NCBI GenBank assembly: GCA_003281645.1
Contig: QCBJ01000009.1
Location: forward strand, 1-62,400
DNA: 62,400 nucleotides
DNA from: Prochlorococcus sp. AG-347-G20
GTDB taxonomy: Bacteria > Cyanobacteriota > Cyanobacteriia > PCC-6307 > Cyanobiaceae
Direction: 5' to 3'
The notes under the pieces are model-generated. The model had not been told where the DNA came from. It worked only from the letters and a program-made list of their open reading frames with translations, and made no database searches. A program made the position numbers and the translations under genes. This document shows, one piece after another, positions 19,715-28,300 of the stretch (position 1 is its first letter; each line of letters starts with the position of its first letter).

Positions 19715-19783
19715 ATTTCAAATAAAGGGTATAAAGTTTCAATTACTTATTGATATATAGAAAATAATCTTTTTTTTATTATT

Positions 19784-19844
19784 GATAAATAATACCTTAT
19801 ATCCATTAATAAATAAAATTAAATGGATTTTTTAATTATTTATC
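19784..19844. repeat. Nested inverted repeat in the tRNA-Cys spacer
   Basis: An outer pair GATAAATAAT (19784-19793) and ATTATTTATC (19835-19844) encloses an inner pair ATCCATT (19801-19807) and AATGGAT (19822-19828). All four arms match perfectly, so the 61 bases can form an extended hairpin. It lies about 30 bases past the stop of the small cysteine protein and 118 bases past tRNA-Cys. It could be a 3' end structure or a small RNA. Confidence 0.45.
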
Positions 19845-19873
19845 AGATTATCTATATATAAATTTGAATTATT

Positions 19874-20041
19874 TTAGTAATCATTATCTGCTACACACAT
19901 TCCTAAACATCTAACACCGTTTGATGCAGTCCTTTTGCAGTGATTACATAAAATGGGATCTCTCTCTGGAGTAAGGTTAATTTTTGAATTATTTTGATCT
20001 TTAAGACTTATTAACTCTTGTGTTGAATCAAATAGAGTCAT
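19874..20041 (-). CDS. 55-residue four-cysteine protein
   Basis: A very small protein whose start I place at ATG 20041 (MTLFDSTQELISL); a longer frame starts at 20086 but would run 59 bases into the neighbour. Four cysteines at residues 32, 35, 45 and 49 are spaced C-x2-C-x9-C-x3-C in LCNHCKRTASNGVRCLGMCV, which suggests a metal-binding knuckle. It overlaps the 3' end of the upstream gene by 14 bases, so translation is probably coupled. The family is not one I can name. Confidence 0.55.
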   Translation of the reverse strand: MTLFDSTQELISLKDQNNSKINLTPERDPILCNHCKRTASNGVRCLGMCVADNDY

Positions 20042-20672
20042 TCTTGGAATCGTCACTTGAATCGATACTAACAACAAGTGAAGCATTTGTGTTGGAAGAG
20101 GGTATATCCATAATTTTTACAGTTTCTTTAGGCTCATCAATAACTTGATTTTCTTCAGTACTCTCATCAACTGAACAAGCTTCAAGAGCCTCTCGAAGTA
20201 GTGAATCAAAAGTTGCTCCAGGCAATCTATGTCTTGCAACCTCAAGAAAAGTTCTCGGTAACGATTCAGATGCAGCATCTCGTAAAGCGGGATTATTTTT
20301 TCTATGTTCTTGTTCTTCTTCTATTGATTTAATAAATCTCAGTGTGACATCTCTTTTGGTAGAGGCTTTTATCAGCGTATCGTTTTCAGGATTACTAACA
20401 TTAGGTTCATTTTCAAGATCACTAAGTCTTTTTTCCAAACTATTTAAAACTTCATTAGCTTCTTTACTAATATGAGCTAATTGACCATCGGACAAATTAG
20501 GTAAATCAGCAACAAAAACTTTCCCATGATCCCTTAGTGTCAAGAAAGTTGGTCTTGGGCCTTGAGCCTGTCTACCACTTGATTCGGAATTATTACCTAT
20601 TGGTCTTTTTGGAGGTGTAGGGCCAGCTGAACTACGTCTACGTGTAATTCTCTGATTATTTGCAAAGGGCAT
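20028..20672 (-). CDS. Conserved hypothetical protein with disordered ends
   Basis: A 214-residue soluble protein. The N-terminus is basic and low-complexity (RITRRRSSAGPTPPKRP), the middle is helical (LSDGQLAHISKEANEVLNSLEKRLSDLE), followed by a segment LPRTFLEVARHRLPGATFDSLLREALEAC, and the tail is serine/aspartate rich. No enzyme motif is visible. It is likely cotranscribed with the overlapping four-cysteine gene. A -10-like TATAAT lies about 60 bases upstream inside a palindrome. Confidence 0.65.
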   Translation of the reverse strand: MPFANNQRITRRRSSAGPTPPKRPIGNNSESSGRQAQGPRPTFLTLRDHGKVFVADLPNLSDGQLAHISKEANEVLNSLEKRLSDLENEPNVSNPENDTLIKASTKRDVTLRFIKSIEEEQEHRKNNPALRDAASESLPRTFLEVARHRLPGATFDSLLREALEACSVDESTEENQVIDEPKETVKIMDIPSSNTNASLVVSIDSSDDSKNDSI

Positions 20673-20719
20673 TGAATAAAGGTTAAATCTTAATACTTAA
20701 ACTTCCGATATAATTCGGC

Positions 20720-20739
20720 TGTAATTTTATTATATTACA
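20720..20739 (-). promoter_or_regulatory. Palindrome centred on a -10 box
   Basis: TGTAAT (20720-20725) and ATTACA (20734-20739) are inverted repeats spaced by eight bases. On the minus strand the spacer region reads TATAAT (20734-20729), a perfect -10 box about 60 bases upstream of the ATG at 20672. A repressor binding here would block the promoter. The spacing GTA-N12-TAC does not match the NtcA site GTA-N8-TAC. Confidence 0.4.
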
Positions 20740-20809
20740 CCTAACTTTTTCATTTGGGTATAAAAAATAATTTTTAAAAACTCATTTAAAGAAGATAAAA
20801 AAATTTAAG

Positions 20810-21847
20810 TTACAATTCTGGCAAAAATTTACTAACTGTTGAATCATTTTTTCGAACTATATTTCCAATTTCCCAACTATCTATGTCATGATCTTTACAG
20901 ATACTTAATATCGCGTCCTTAAATTGTTTATCAATAATTAAACAAAATCCCACACCAAGATTGAAAGTATTCCAAAAATCTTTTTCAGGAACCGATCCCT
21001 TCTCTTTAAGGAATTTAAATAAAAAAGGTATTTCCCAAGATCTGGTATTGATATAAGGAACAAAGTCTGAAGGCATACATCTTGGTAAATTTTCTGGGAT
21101 TCCTCCTCCAGTAATATGAGACATTGCTTTAATTTCTATATTTTCAGATATGATTTGGCTAATTACATTATTGTAAATTTTTGTAGGTTTCAATAACTCA
21201 TCATAAAAATTTAAGTGAGAAACTTTTTCAAATTCTTTATCTATTTGATTATTGTTTTGAATAATTTTTCTTACTAAACTAAAGCCGTTACTATGCACTC
21301 CATTACTTTTTAAAGCAATTATTAAGTCATTCTCAGATACTTTTTTTCCGTTAATAAGCTTATCCTCGTCAACTATTCCAACACAAAATCCCGCAAGATC
21401 GTACTTATTTTTTGAATAAAATCCAGGCATTTCAGCAGTTTCTCCGCCGAGTAATGAACAGTTATTTTCTCCGCAGCCATGAGAAATTCCTTGAACAACC
21501 CTCAATAATTGTTTCTTATCAAGTTTACCAGTAGCAATATAATCCAGAAAAAATAAAGGTTTTGCCCCACTAGTAATGATATCGTTCATGCACATAGCAA
21601 CTAAATCAATACCAACCTCAAAGTGAAAATTTTTACTTTGAGCTAATTCTAATTTTGTTCCAACACCATCAGTTCCTGAAACAAGAACTGGTTTTTTAAA
21701 ACTATCGATAGGAATTCTAAACAAACCTCCGAAGCCACCAATACCCTCAATCACATTTGATGTATGAGTTCCTTCAACTGCTTGTTTAATTTCGGAAACA
21801 AATTCTCGCCCAGCTTTTATATCAACACCTGATGTTTTGTAATCCAT
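20810..21847 (-). CDS. purM: Phosphoribosylformylglycinamidine cyclo-ligase (AIR synthetase)
   Basis: PurM uses ATP to close the imidazole ring in purine synthesis. The sequence has VSGTDGVGTKLELA, DLVAMCMNDI, GAKPLFFLDYIATGKLD, LLGGETAEMPGFY, NGVHSNGFSLVRKI and HITGGGIPENLPR, all in order. Length is 345 residues, as expected. It is divergent from panC/cmk, with about 100 bases between the starts. Confidence 0.97.
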   Translation of the reverse strand: MDYKTSGVDIKAGREFVSEIKQAVEGTHTSNVIEGIGGFGGLFRIPIDSFKKPVLVSGTDGVGTKLELAQSKNFHFEVGIDLVAMCMNDIITSGAKPLFFLDYIATGKLDKKQLLRVVQGISHGCGENNCSLLGGETAEMPGFYSKNKYDLAGFCVGIVDEDKLINGKKVSENDLIIALKSNGVHSNGFSLVRKIIQNNNQIDKEFEKVSHLNFYDELLKPTKIYNNVISQIISENIEIKAMSHITGGGIPENLPRCMPSDFVPYINTRSWEIPFLFKFLKEKGSVPEKDFWNTFNLGVGFCLIIDKQFKDAILSICKDHDIDSWEIGNIVRKNDSTVSKFLPEL

Positions 21848-21945
21848 AAAATAAAAATGATAGACTTTCCCTATATAGATATTCCTCCTAAGATTGCTTT
21901 TGTCCAGTAATTATTTATCAAATAGATTTATTTTTTAAAAACAAA

Positions 21946-23475
21946 GTGAAGAAAGTAATAATAAGGAAAACTGAAGAAATAGAAAATTGGAGGAGAAATA
22001 TAAATAGTGAAATTAACTTCATTCCAACAATGGGTAATCTTCATAATGGACATATAAAACTAATATCTACAGCAAAAAATGACAATACTAATGTTAATTT
22101 AGTAAGTATTTTTATTAATCCACTTCAATTTGATAACAAGTTAGATTTAGAGAATTACCCTAAAACAATTGATAATGACATAAAAATCTCCTTTTCAAAT
22201 GGTGCAGATGCCATCTTCATCCCAAGTAATGAAGATATATATCCACCTAATAATAAAAATATTAAATTCCTAAAAGCTCCAATAGAGTTATCTTCTCCAT
22301 TATGTGGATTAAATCGAATTGGACATTTTGATGGCGTTTGTACAGTGGTTTATAGATTACTTAATCTCATCAAGCCAAAAAATCTTTACTTAGGAGAAAA
22401 AGATTGGCAACAACTTTTAATTTTAAAAAATCTTGTCCTAAGAAAGAGATTAAATGTTGCTATTAAATCTATTCCTACACAAAGAGATTTTGATGGAATT
22501 CCTTTAAGTTCACGTAATGTACATTTATCAAAAAACGAAAGAAAATTGATTAGATTTTTTTCAAGTGAGTTATTAGAAGCAAAAAAAAATTTTCAACAAG
22601 AAAAAAAGATCAATTTAAACGAAATTATTAAAAAGCTATCAGCAAAAAAAATTTCAATTGAATATTTAGAACATTTACACCCTCATACACTTCAAAAAGC
22701 AACGCTTGAGGATAATATTTCGTTACTGGCTGGTGCGATAAAATGTGGAGAGACAAGATTAATTGATCACGTTTTTCTTATGAAAAGAAGGCCGATTATT
22801 GCAATTGATGGTCCTGCAGGGTCAGGTAAAAGTACTGTAACAAAGTTAATAGCGAAGAAACTTAAACTTTTATATTTAGATACTGGAGCAATGTATAGGG
22901 CATTGAGTTGGCTGATGATAAAAGAAAGTATTGATTATAAACAGGAGAAAAAATTACAGAATATTCTTAAAGATATATCTATTGTTTTCAAGTCGAATGT
23001 GAATTCTAATCAGGATGTTTATGTTAATAACTACTGTGTTACTGAAGAAATTAGGTCGCAAAAGATAAGTTCCATCGTTTCAAAAATTTCCTCAATAAAA
23101 GAAGTAAGAAAATTCTTAGTAGAAGAACAAAGAAAAATTGGAAAATCAGGCGGACTTGTAGCTGAGGGAAGAGATATAGGAACTACTGTTTTTCCTCATG
23201 CAGAACTTAAAATATTTTTAACTGCTAGCATCGATGAAAGAGCAAAAAGAAGAAAATCTGATAAAAATAGTAAAGACTCACAAGAAATAGACCTTCATAC
23301 ATTAAAAGAACTTATAAAGAAAAGAGATTTTGAAGATTCCAATAGAGAAATTTCACCTCTAGTAAAAGCGAATGACGCAATAGAAATTATTACGGATGGA
23401 TATTCAATTCATGAGGTAGTGGATAAAATTATTGATCTTTATAATGACAAGATTCCTAAAGAGACTGAGATCTAG
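21946..23475 (+). CDS. panC/cmk: Bifunctional pantoate-beta-alanine ligase / cytidylate kinase
   Basis: Two enzymes are fused. The N-terminal half (to about residue 275) is pantothenate synthetase, with IPTMGNLHNGHIKLI, FINPLQF and LYLGEKDWQQL, joining pantoate and beta-alanine for coenzyme A. The C-terminal half (from about residue 280) is CMP kinase, with IDGPAGSGKSTVTKLI, YLDTGAMYRALSW, AEGRDIGTTVFPHAELKIFL and SNREISPLVKANDA. This fusion is a known cyanobacterial feature. The start is GTG at 21946. The linkage of CoA and nucleotide metabolism in one chain has no explained benefit. Confidence 0.95.
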   Translation: MKKVIIRKTEEIENWRRNINSEINFIPTMGNLHNGHIKLISTAKNDNTNVNLVSIFINPLQFDNKLDLENYPKTIDNDIKISFSNGADAIFIPSNEDIYPPNNKNIKFLKAPIELSSPLCGLNRIGHFDGVCTVVYRLLNLIKPKNLYLGEKDWQQLLILKNLVLRKRLNVAIKSIPTQRDFDGIPLSSRNVHLSKNERKLIRFFSSELLEAKKNFQQEKKINLNEIIKKLSAKKISIEYLEHLHPHTLQKATLEDNISLLAGAIKCGETRLIDHVFLMKRRPIIAIDGPAGSGKSTVTKLIAKKLKLLYLDTGAMYRALSWLMIKESIDYKQEKKLQNILKDISIVFKSNVNSNQDVYVNNYCVTEEIRSQKISSIVSKISSIKEVRKFLVEEQRKIGKSGGLVAEGRDIGTTVFPHAELKIFLTASIDERAKRRKSDKNSKDSQEIDLHTLKELIKKRDFEDSNREISPLVKANDAIEIITDGYSIHEVVDKIIDLYNDKIPKETEI

Positions 23476-23480
23476 TAAAT

Positions 23481-23954
23481 TCAAGAAATACTTTCCAAAA
23501 AACCATTTACAGAGTCTTCCAAAATATCAAGGACATAATCGAAGCCATCATCACCTCCAAAATATGGGTCAGGAACTTCTTGCTCATTAAAAACTGATCT
23601 AAAATCTTGTATTTTTTTAATTGATGCAAAATTAATTGAAGCTGTTCTATTTTTAAGATCTTGAATATTTCTAAAATTTGAGTCGTCCATCGCAAGAATA
23701 TAGTTAAATTCGTCAAAATCTTTGCTAGTAATTTGACGAGCTCTGCTTAAGATATTTATATCTCTTCTTTCTGCCGCAATTCTCATCCTAGAGTCAGCTT
23801 TTTTTCCAATATGCCAACTCCCAGTTCCAGCAGAATCTACAATAAAGCCATCGGTTAAACCCTTCTTTTCAAGTAGACTTATAAAGATAGCTTCTGCTGC
23901 AGGAGACCTACAAATATTTCCCAAACATACAAAAAGAACAGAAATTTTTTTCAT
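23481..23954 (-). CDS. Low-molecular-weight protein tyrosine phosphatase
   Basis: A 157-residue phosphatase whose N-terminal P-loop VLFVCLGNICRSPAAEAIF holds the catalytic Cys and Arg, and whose late DPYFGGDDGF segment holds the general-acid aspartate. The chain also has the conserved DSAGTGSWHIGKKADSRM stretch. The cyanobacterial substrate is unknown; relatives dephosphorylate tyrosine or arginine. It converges with panC/cmk five bases away and follows pebB by about 30 bases. Confidence 0.9.
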   Translation of the reverse strand: MKKISVLFVCLGNICRSPAAEAIFISLLEKKGLTDGFIVDSAGTGSWHIGKKADSRMRIAAERRDINILSRARQITSKDFDEFNYILAMDDSNFRNIQDLKNRTASINFASIKKIQDFRSVFNEQEVPDPYFGGDDGFDYVLDILEDSVNGFLESIS

Positions 23955-23986
23955 ATGGTTTCAAATTTCAATAAATTATAAGACTT

Positions 23987-24748
23987 TTAAGTAGTAAATA
24001 AAACCTCTTGAATTAAAGATTCAGTAAATTCTTTACCAAACAAACTCGACAACATTGGCCTTGCTGGATCGTTATCTCTTCTATATTTCAAATAATTATT
24101 TTGACCAATTATTAATTCTTTTTGCAGTTCCCTATTGACTTCATTGCTTTCGAAAAGAATTTCTAAATACAAATCAAGATATTCCTTAAATGATCTATAA
24201 AGCTGATTAGCAATTAAAAAATCACTTCTTTCTTCTTTTGGTAATTTTGACCAGATTACTCCTGGAGAAAAAAATCTAGCTACATCTTCAGACATTTTTT
24301 CAGCTAATGGGAGTGATGTATGACAATGATTTTTGAGTTTTATAAGTTTTTCTAATAACTCATCATTGTATTGATTTTGTATTTTTAATGAAGGCTGAAA
24401 ATCTAATACTAATAAATGACTGTTAGGTAGAGAAACAAAATCTACTCCAAAAAATGGGACGTTATAAATAGTATTAGGAATAATTAAAAAATTTAAAACA
24501 GCATAATTTGGACTATTTATACACACTGCTCTTGCGAATTTAATCCTTTTTTTATGCGTTACACCCAAAGTTGAGAGATTCACATTTTTTTTTGATTTTT
24601 TTGAACCATAAGTTGAATCTTTATAAGAATATTCAGAGGGTAATATTTTTTCTAAACAATTATATTTACTTAAATTATTAGTTAAATATTTTAGAAAATT
24701 ATGCCATCTCCAATCTGGGCTGTAAAAAATAGTATTTTGTATTAACAT
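23987..24748 (-). CDS. pebB: Phycoerythrobilin:ferredoxin oxidoreductase
   Basis: PebB reduces 15,16-dihydrobiliverdin to phycoerythrobilin using ferredoxin. It belongs to the ferredoxin-dependent bilin reductase family: a central [28 protein letters not shown] region, with the conserved aspartates, and LFSKL-like helix ends are visible. The 253 residues fit PebB. Its start abuts the pebA stop, giving a strictly coupled ho1-pebA-pebB set. Members of this group lack phycobilisomes, so the pigment serves a residual phycoerythrin or a photoreceptor. Confidence 0.92.
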   Translation of the reverse strand: MLIQNTIFYSPDWRWHNFLKYLTNNLSKYNCLEKILPSEYSYKDSTYGSKKSKKNVNLSTLGVTHKKRIKFARAVCINSPNYAVLNFLIIPNTIYNVPFFGVDFVSLPNSHLLVLDFQPSLKIQNQYNDELLEKLIKLKNHCHTSLPLAEKMSEDVARFFSPGVIWSKLPKEERSDFLIANQLYRSFKEYLDLYLEILFESNEVNRELQKELIIGQNNYLKYRRDNDPARPMLSSLFGKEFTESLIQEVLFTT

Positions 24749-25459
24749 TCAAACAATAATCTCATTATTTAATGTAAAAAGAAATTTATTGATGAATTTT
24801 TTTGTCCATTTTTCTCCAAAAAATGATTTAAACAATTTATCTGCAGGGTCTTTTTCAAAACTGTACTTATCATATTTAATTTGATTAATCTTTATTTCTT
24901 TTGAATTTAAAAATTGATTAACAGGGTTCGATTTATAAATATTCAAATAATTATTTACAAATGAATGGAATATATTATTTAAATCTCTGTCAAGATTTAA
25001 TTTATTTCCTCTACATATAATCACCCATGGGGAAAAATACTTTTTTGAATCATATATATTCTTCATTTTATTATTATCAAATGCAGAATATTTTTTCTTA
25101 ATACTAGCTAAACTTGAACAATATTTTTCAAGATACTTTGCTTCTTGAATCAAAGGTTGATAATCAAGTATTGCTAATAACTTTTGAGAAGTTCCAAACC
25201 ATAAAATATCAGCTCCCAAAATAGGCATTTCACTTTCAAAATTTGGATATGCGACCGTATTAAAAACTTGCAGTTTATTGCCACCATCTAATCTCGTTAT
25301 TCGCCACTTTCTATATTCGGGAGATGAAAAAAGCCAATTTTTAATAATATATTTTGAGTCTTCATTGTGATATTCTTTGAATTCCCTAGATATTTGTACT
25401 TCATGACCATTTAATTCATCAATATTGGTTTTAAGGAAATCAACTAATGAATCAAACAT
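24749..25459 (-). CDS. pebA: 15,16-dihydrobiliverdin:ferredoxin oxidoreductase
   Basis: PebA reduces biliverdin IX-alpha to 15,16-dihydrobiliverdin, passed on to PebB. The bilin-reductase core is [20 protein letters not shown] followed by [24 protein letters not shown]. Length 236 is normal. It lies six bases after ho1. The name is assigned from the sequence and from its place between ho1 and pebB; separating PebA from PebB by eye alone rests mainly on order. Confidence 0.9.
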   Translation of the reverse strand: MFDSLVDFLKTNIDELNGHEVQISREFKEYHNEDSKYIIKNWLFSSPEYRKWRITRLDGGNKLQVFNTVAYPNFESEMPILGADILWFGTSQKLLAILDYQPLIQEAKYLEKYCSSLASIKKKYSAFDNNKMKNIYDSKKYFSPWVIICRGNKLNLDRDLNNIFHSFVNNYLNIYKSNPVNQFLNSKEIKINQIKYDKYSFEKDPADKLFKSFFGEKWTKKFINKFLFTLNNEIIV

Positions 25460-25465
25460 AAATTA

Positions 25466-26176
25466 CTAGGTCTCAGTGCTTCCTTTCCTTACTTTTTTTG
25501 TAATGTAATTAAATACAATCTTTCCTAAAACAGCAATCAAGTTACCTTCAAGCTCCTTAAACATTTTCATATTGTAAGTAAAAGCTTGATTAGCTTCATC
25601 AATAATTTGATCAGCAGTCTTTTGATTAATTGGAAGTTGATTCAAAGTAAAGGAATATTCTTCCTTGAATTTCTTTTCATCAGCAATTAATTCAAACTCA
25701 TAAAAATTTAAACCATCATTTCCCTGCAAATTTAATGCTTTTTTAGCAATCCTTTTCAAAATTTGCCCCCCAGATAAATCTCCTATATAGCGAGTATAGT
25801 GGTGACCAACCAATAGCTCTGGTGAATTTTTTGCGACCTCTCGGATTCTTTCAACGTATTCTTTTGCTGAGTGAGAAATATTAATTTCATTCTTCCAGTT
25901 TTCACCAAAATAAAATTTAAGATCATTTACAAGAGTTTCTTTCCTGAATAATGATTTAAAACCTATAGGTTTTATTACAGGATGTTCCTCATTGACCAGT
26001 CTTTCAATTTCTTCTTCCATAGCTTCATAAACAAAATATAAATCACTGATTAATTTTCTATAAGATTTTTTTTCAACAACTCCTTTTAAAAAACAAGCCA
26101 CAAAGCCAGTATTTTCTGCCATAGTGTGGGATTTTTTTGTCCCTTCTCTTAATTGTCCTGCAAGAGCGACTGCCAT
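25466..26176 (-). CDS. ho1: Heme oxygenase
   Basis: Heme oxygenase opens heme to biliverdin IX-alpha, CO and iron using ferredoxin. The N-terminal REGTKKSHTMAENTGFVACF contains the proximal heme histidine; VGHHYTRYIGDLSGGQILKRIA is the distal-helix glycine-rich signature. Length 236 is typical of cyanobacterial HO1. It is the first gene of ho1-pebA-pebB, with about 57 bases to the next gene upstream. Confidence 0.96.
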   Translation of the reverse strand: MAVALAGQLREGTKKSHTMAENTGFVACFLKGVVEKKSYRKLISDLYFVYEAMEEEIERLVNEEHPVIKPIGFKSLFRKETLVNDLKFYFGENWKNEINISHSAKEYVERIREVAKNSPELLVGHHYTRYIGDLSGGQILKRIAKKALNLQGNDGLNFYEFELIADEKKFKEEYSFTLNQLPINQKTADQIIDEANQAFTYNMKMFKELEGNLIAVLGKIVFNYITKKVRKGSTET

Positions 26177-26233
26177 ATATTTTGAAATATTTTTGTAAGT
26201 GTATTTAATCTACAAGGAAAATACATAAAACAG

Positions 26234-26665
26234 CTAATTTTTGTTACCAGCGGATGTTGTAGAGAATAGCTTATAAAGTTCTTTACAAACCAAAAAAAGG
26301 TTATCTTTTTGTTCTTTTTGCGGTAAATGAGTGCCAGTCATTTCCCAGGCACCGATGGTAGCCACTCTCCATCTCTCGGAGGGAACAATCATCCCTCGCA
26401 TAATTATTCCCAACAATTTCGGAACTCTATCATTATTATCATTTTCAATTCTTAATTGTAAGAGTATTGCTCTACATTCAATAAGAGGACTCCAACCAGG
26501 GAAATGAAACGCAAAATCAATAGTATCTTGCATGGATTCATGATTTGAATTATCCCAAGGACTAAAGTTTACGCTTGCATCTGGAAAATATTTCCGAAAC
26601 AAAGCTGCAGTAGAAGCAATTTTATTAGCTATTTCAACATTACTTACATTTGAACTTGCATTCAT
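26234..26665 (-). CDS. Conserved hypothetical protein, 143 residues
   Basis: A soluble protein with segments NFSPWDNSNHESMQDTIDFAFHFPGWSP, IECRAILLQLRIE, GIIMRGMIVPSERWRVATIG and WEMTGTHLPQKEQKDNLF. It is tryptophan-rich for its size and has no known motif. It shares orientation with ho1 and ends 57 bases before it, so cotranscription is possible. I believe it is a picocyanobacterial family but cannot name a function. Confidence 0.65.
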   Translation of the reverse strand: MNASSNVSNVEIANKIASTAALFRKYFPDASVNFSPWDNSNHESMQDTIDFAFHFPGWSPLIECRAILLQLRIENDNNDRVPKLLGIIMRGMIVPSERWRVATIGAWEMTGTHLPQKEQKDNLFLVCKELYKLFSTTSAGNKN

Positions 26666-26812
26666 AAGTAGCTGAGTATTTTTTTGAAAATGACATAACT
26701 TGCTTGAACTTGCTTATTAACTACTTTTTCTTTTAATAAAGATGTTGAAATGCTGATCAATAAAGTATTCTCTATTCACATTTGAATAATAAATTTCTAG
26801 GTTTTAAAGAAA

Positions 26813-26856
26813 ATAACTCATCGCAAATTACAATACGAAGAAATTCAATGAGTTAT
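26813..26856. promoter_or_regulatory. Hairpin just upstream of icd
   Basis: ATAACTCAT (26813-26821) and ATGAGTTAT (26848-26856) are perfect nine-base arms around a 26-base loop. The structure ends 19 bases before the icd ATG at 26876, so it would enclose or replace the ribosome-binding region. No NtcA box (GTA-N8-TAC) is clear here. Confidence 0.4.
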
Positions 26857-26875
26857 CTTTTATTAATCCAATGCT

Positions 26876-28300
26876 ATGCCAAAATTTGAAAAATTAACTT
26901 TACCTAATGAAGGCGAGATAATTAATTTTAATCAAGGCAAACCTAATGTTCCTAATAATCCAATTGTCCCATTCATTAGGGGTGATGGTACTGGAGTTGA
27001 TATTTGGCCTGCTACTCAAATCGTTCTTGATTCAGCGATTAAAAAAAGCTATGGAGATGAAAGAAAAATTAATTGGTTTAAAGTCTATGCAGGTGATGAG
27101 GCTTGTGAACTTTATGGAACATATAACTATCTGCCTCAAGATACTATTGAAGCAATCAAACACTTTGGTGTAGCCATCAAAGGTCCTTTAACGACTCCCA
27201 TCGGTGGAGGTATTAGATCTCTCAATGTTGCATTAAGGCAAATCTTTGATTTATATAGCTGTGTTAGACCATGCAAATATTATTCAGGGACTCCAAGCCC
27301 TCACAAAAATCCCCAAAATTTAGATGTTATTGTCTACAGAGAAAATACAGAGGATATCTACATGGGAATTGAATGGGAAGCGGAGGATAATAATTGTCTT
27401 GAATTAATTAATCATTTAAATAACGTTGTAATACCAAAAAGTAAAAATTTAAAAAACAGATCCATACCAAATGGATCAGGTATTGGAATAAAACCAGTGA
27501 GTAAATCTGGTAGTCAAAGACATATAAGAAAAGCTATTGAACATGCTAAAAGATTATCAGGAGATAAAAGGCATGTGACTCTTGTTCATAAAGGGAATAT
27601 TATGAAATATACAGAAGGTGCATTTAGAGATTGGGGATATGAATTAGCTGTAAATGAATTTAGAGAAGATTGCATTACAGAAAGAGAAAGCTGGATTTTA
27701 GATAATATTCAGAAAAATCCAGAAATTACAATTGAAAATAATGCTCGAAAAATTGAACCAGGTTTTGACAAGCTTACAAATAACAAAAAAGCATTCATTT
27801 GCGAAGAAATTAAAGAAGTTATTGCCTCAATATCAAATTCTCACGGAGGTGGAAAATGGAGAGAACTTATTCTTGTTGATGATCGAATAGCTGATAGTAT
27901 ATTTCAACAAATTCAAACTAGACCTCAAGAATATTCAATTCTTGCAACATTAAACCTGAATGGAGACTATGTTTCTGATGCAGCAGCTGCAATTGTTGGA
28001 GGCCTAGGTATGGCTCCCGGTGCAAATATTGGAGATAATGCAGCAATTTTCGAAGCTACTCACGGTACCGCTCCAAAACATGCAGGCTTAAATAAGATTA
28101 ATCCAGGCTCAGTAATTCTTAGTGGTGTAATGATGCTTGAATATTTTGGTTGGAATGAAGCAGCTAACTTAATTACTAATGGTTTAAGTAAGGCAATAGA
28201 GCAAAAAAAAGTCACCTATGATCTAGCACGCTTAATGGAACCAAAAGTAGAACCCCTATCCTGCAGCAGTTTTGCTGAAGAAATTATCTCAAATTTCTAA
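26876..28300 (+). CDS. icd: NADP-dependent isocitrate dehydrogenase
   Basis: This enzyme makes 2-oxoglutarate, the carbon skeleton for ammonium assimilation. Key segments are PFIRGDGTGVDIWPATQ, GPLTTPIGGGIRSLNVALRQ, VYRENTEDIYMGIEW, RHVTLVHKGNIMKYTEGAFRDWG, NLNGDYVSDAAAAIVGG and IFEATHGTAPKHAG. At 474 residues it is longer than the 416-residue E. coli enzyme, in line with cyanobacterial enzymes. It converges with the DUF1537 gene with four bases of overlap. Confidence 0.97.
   Translation: MPKFEKLTLPNEGEIINFNQGKPNVPNNPIVPFIRGDGTGVDIWPATQIVLDSAIKKSYGDERKINWFKVYAGDEACELYGTYNYLPQDTIEAIKHFGVAIKGPLTTPIGGGIRSLNVALRQIFDLYSCVRPCKYYSGTPSPHKNPQNLDVIVYRENTEDIYMGIEWEAEDNNCLELINHLNNVVIPKSKNLKNRSIPNGSGIGIKPVSKSGSQRHIRKAIEHAKRLSGDKRHVTLVHKGNIMKYTEGAFRDWGYELAVNEFREDCITERESWILDNIQKNPEITIENNARKIEPGFDKLTNNKKAFICEEIKEVIASISNSHGGGKWRELILVDDRIADSIFQQIQTRPQEYSILATLNLNGDYVSDAAAAIVGGLGMAPGANIGDNAAIFEATHGTAPKHAGLNKINPGSVILSGVMMLEYFGWNEAANLITNGLSKAIEQKKVTYDLARLMEPKVEPLSCSSFAEEIISNF

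Noticed and set aside
26770..26875. NtcA box ahead of icd
   Set aside because: GTA at about 26765 is followed after eight bases by TCA rather than TAC, too far from the consensus.
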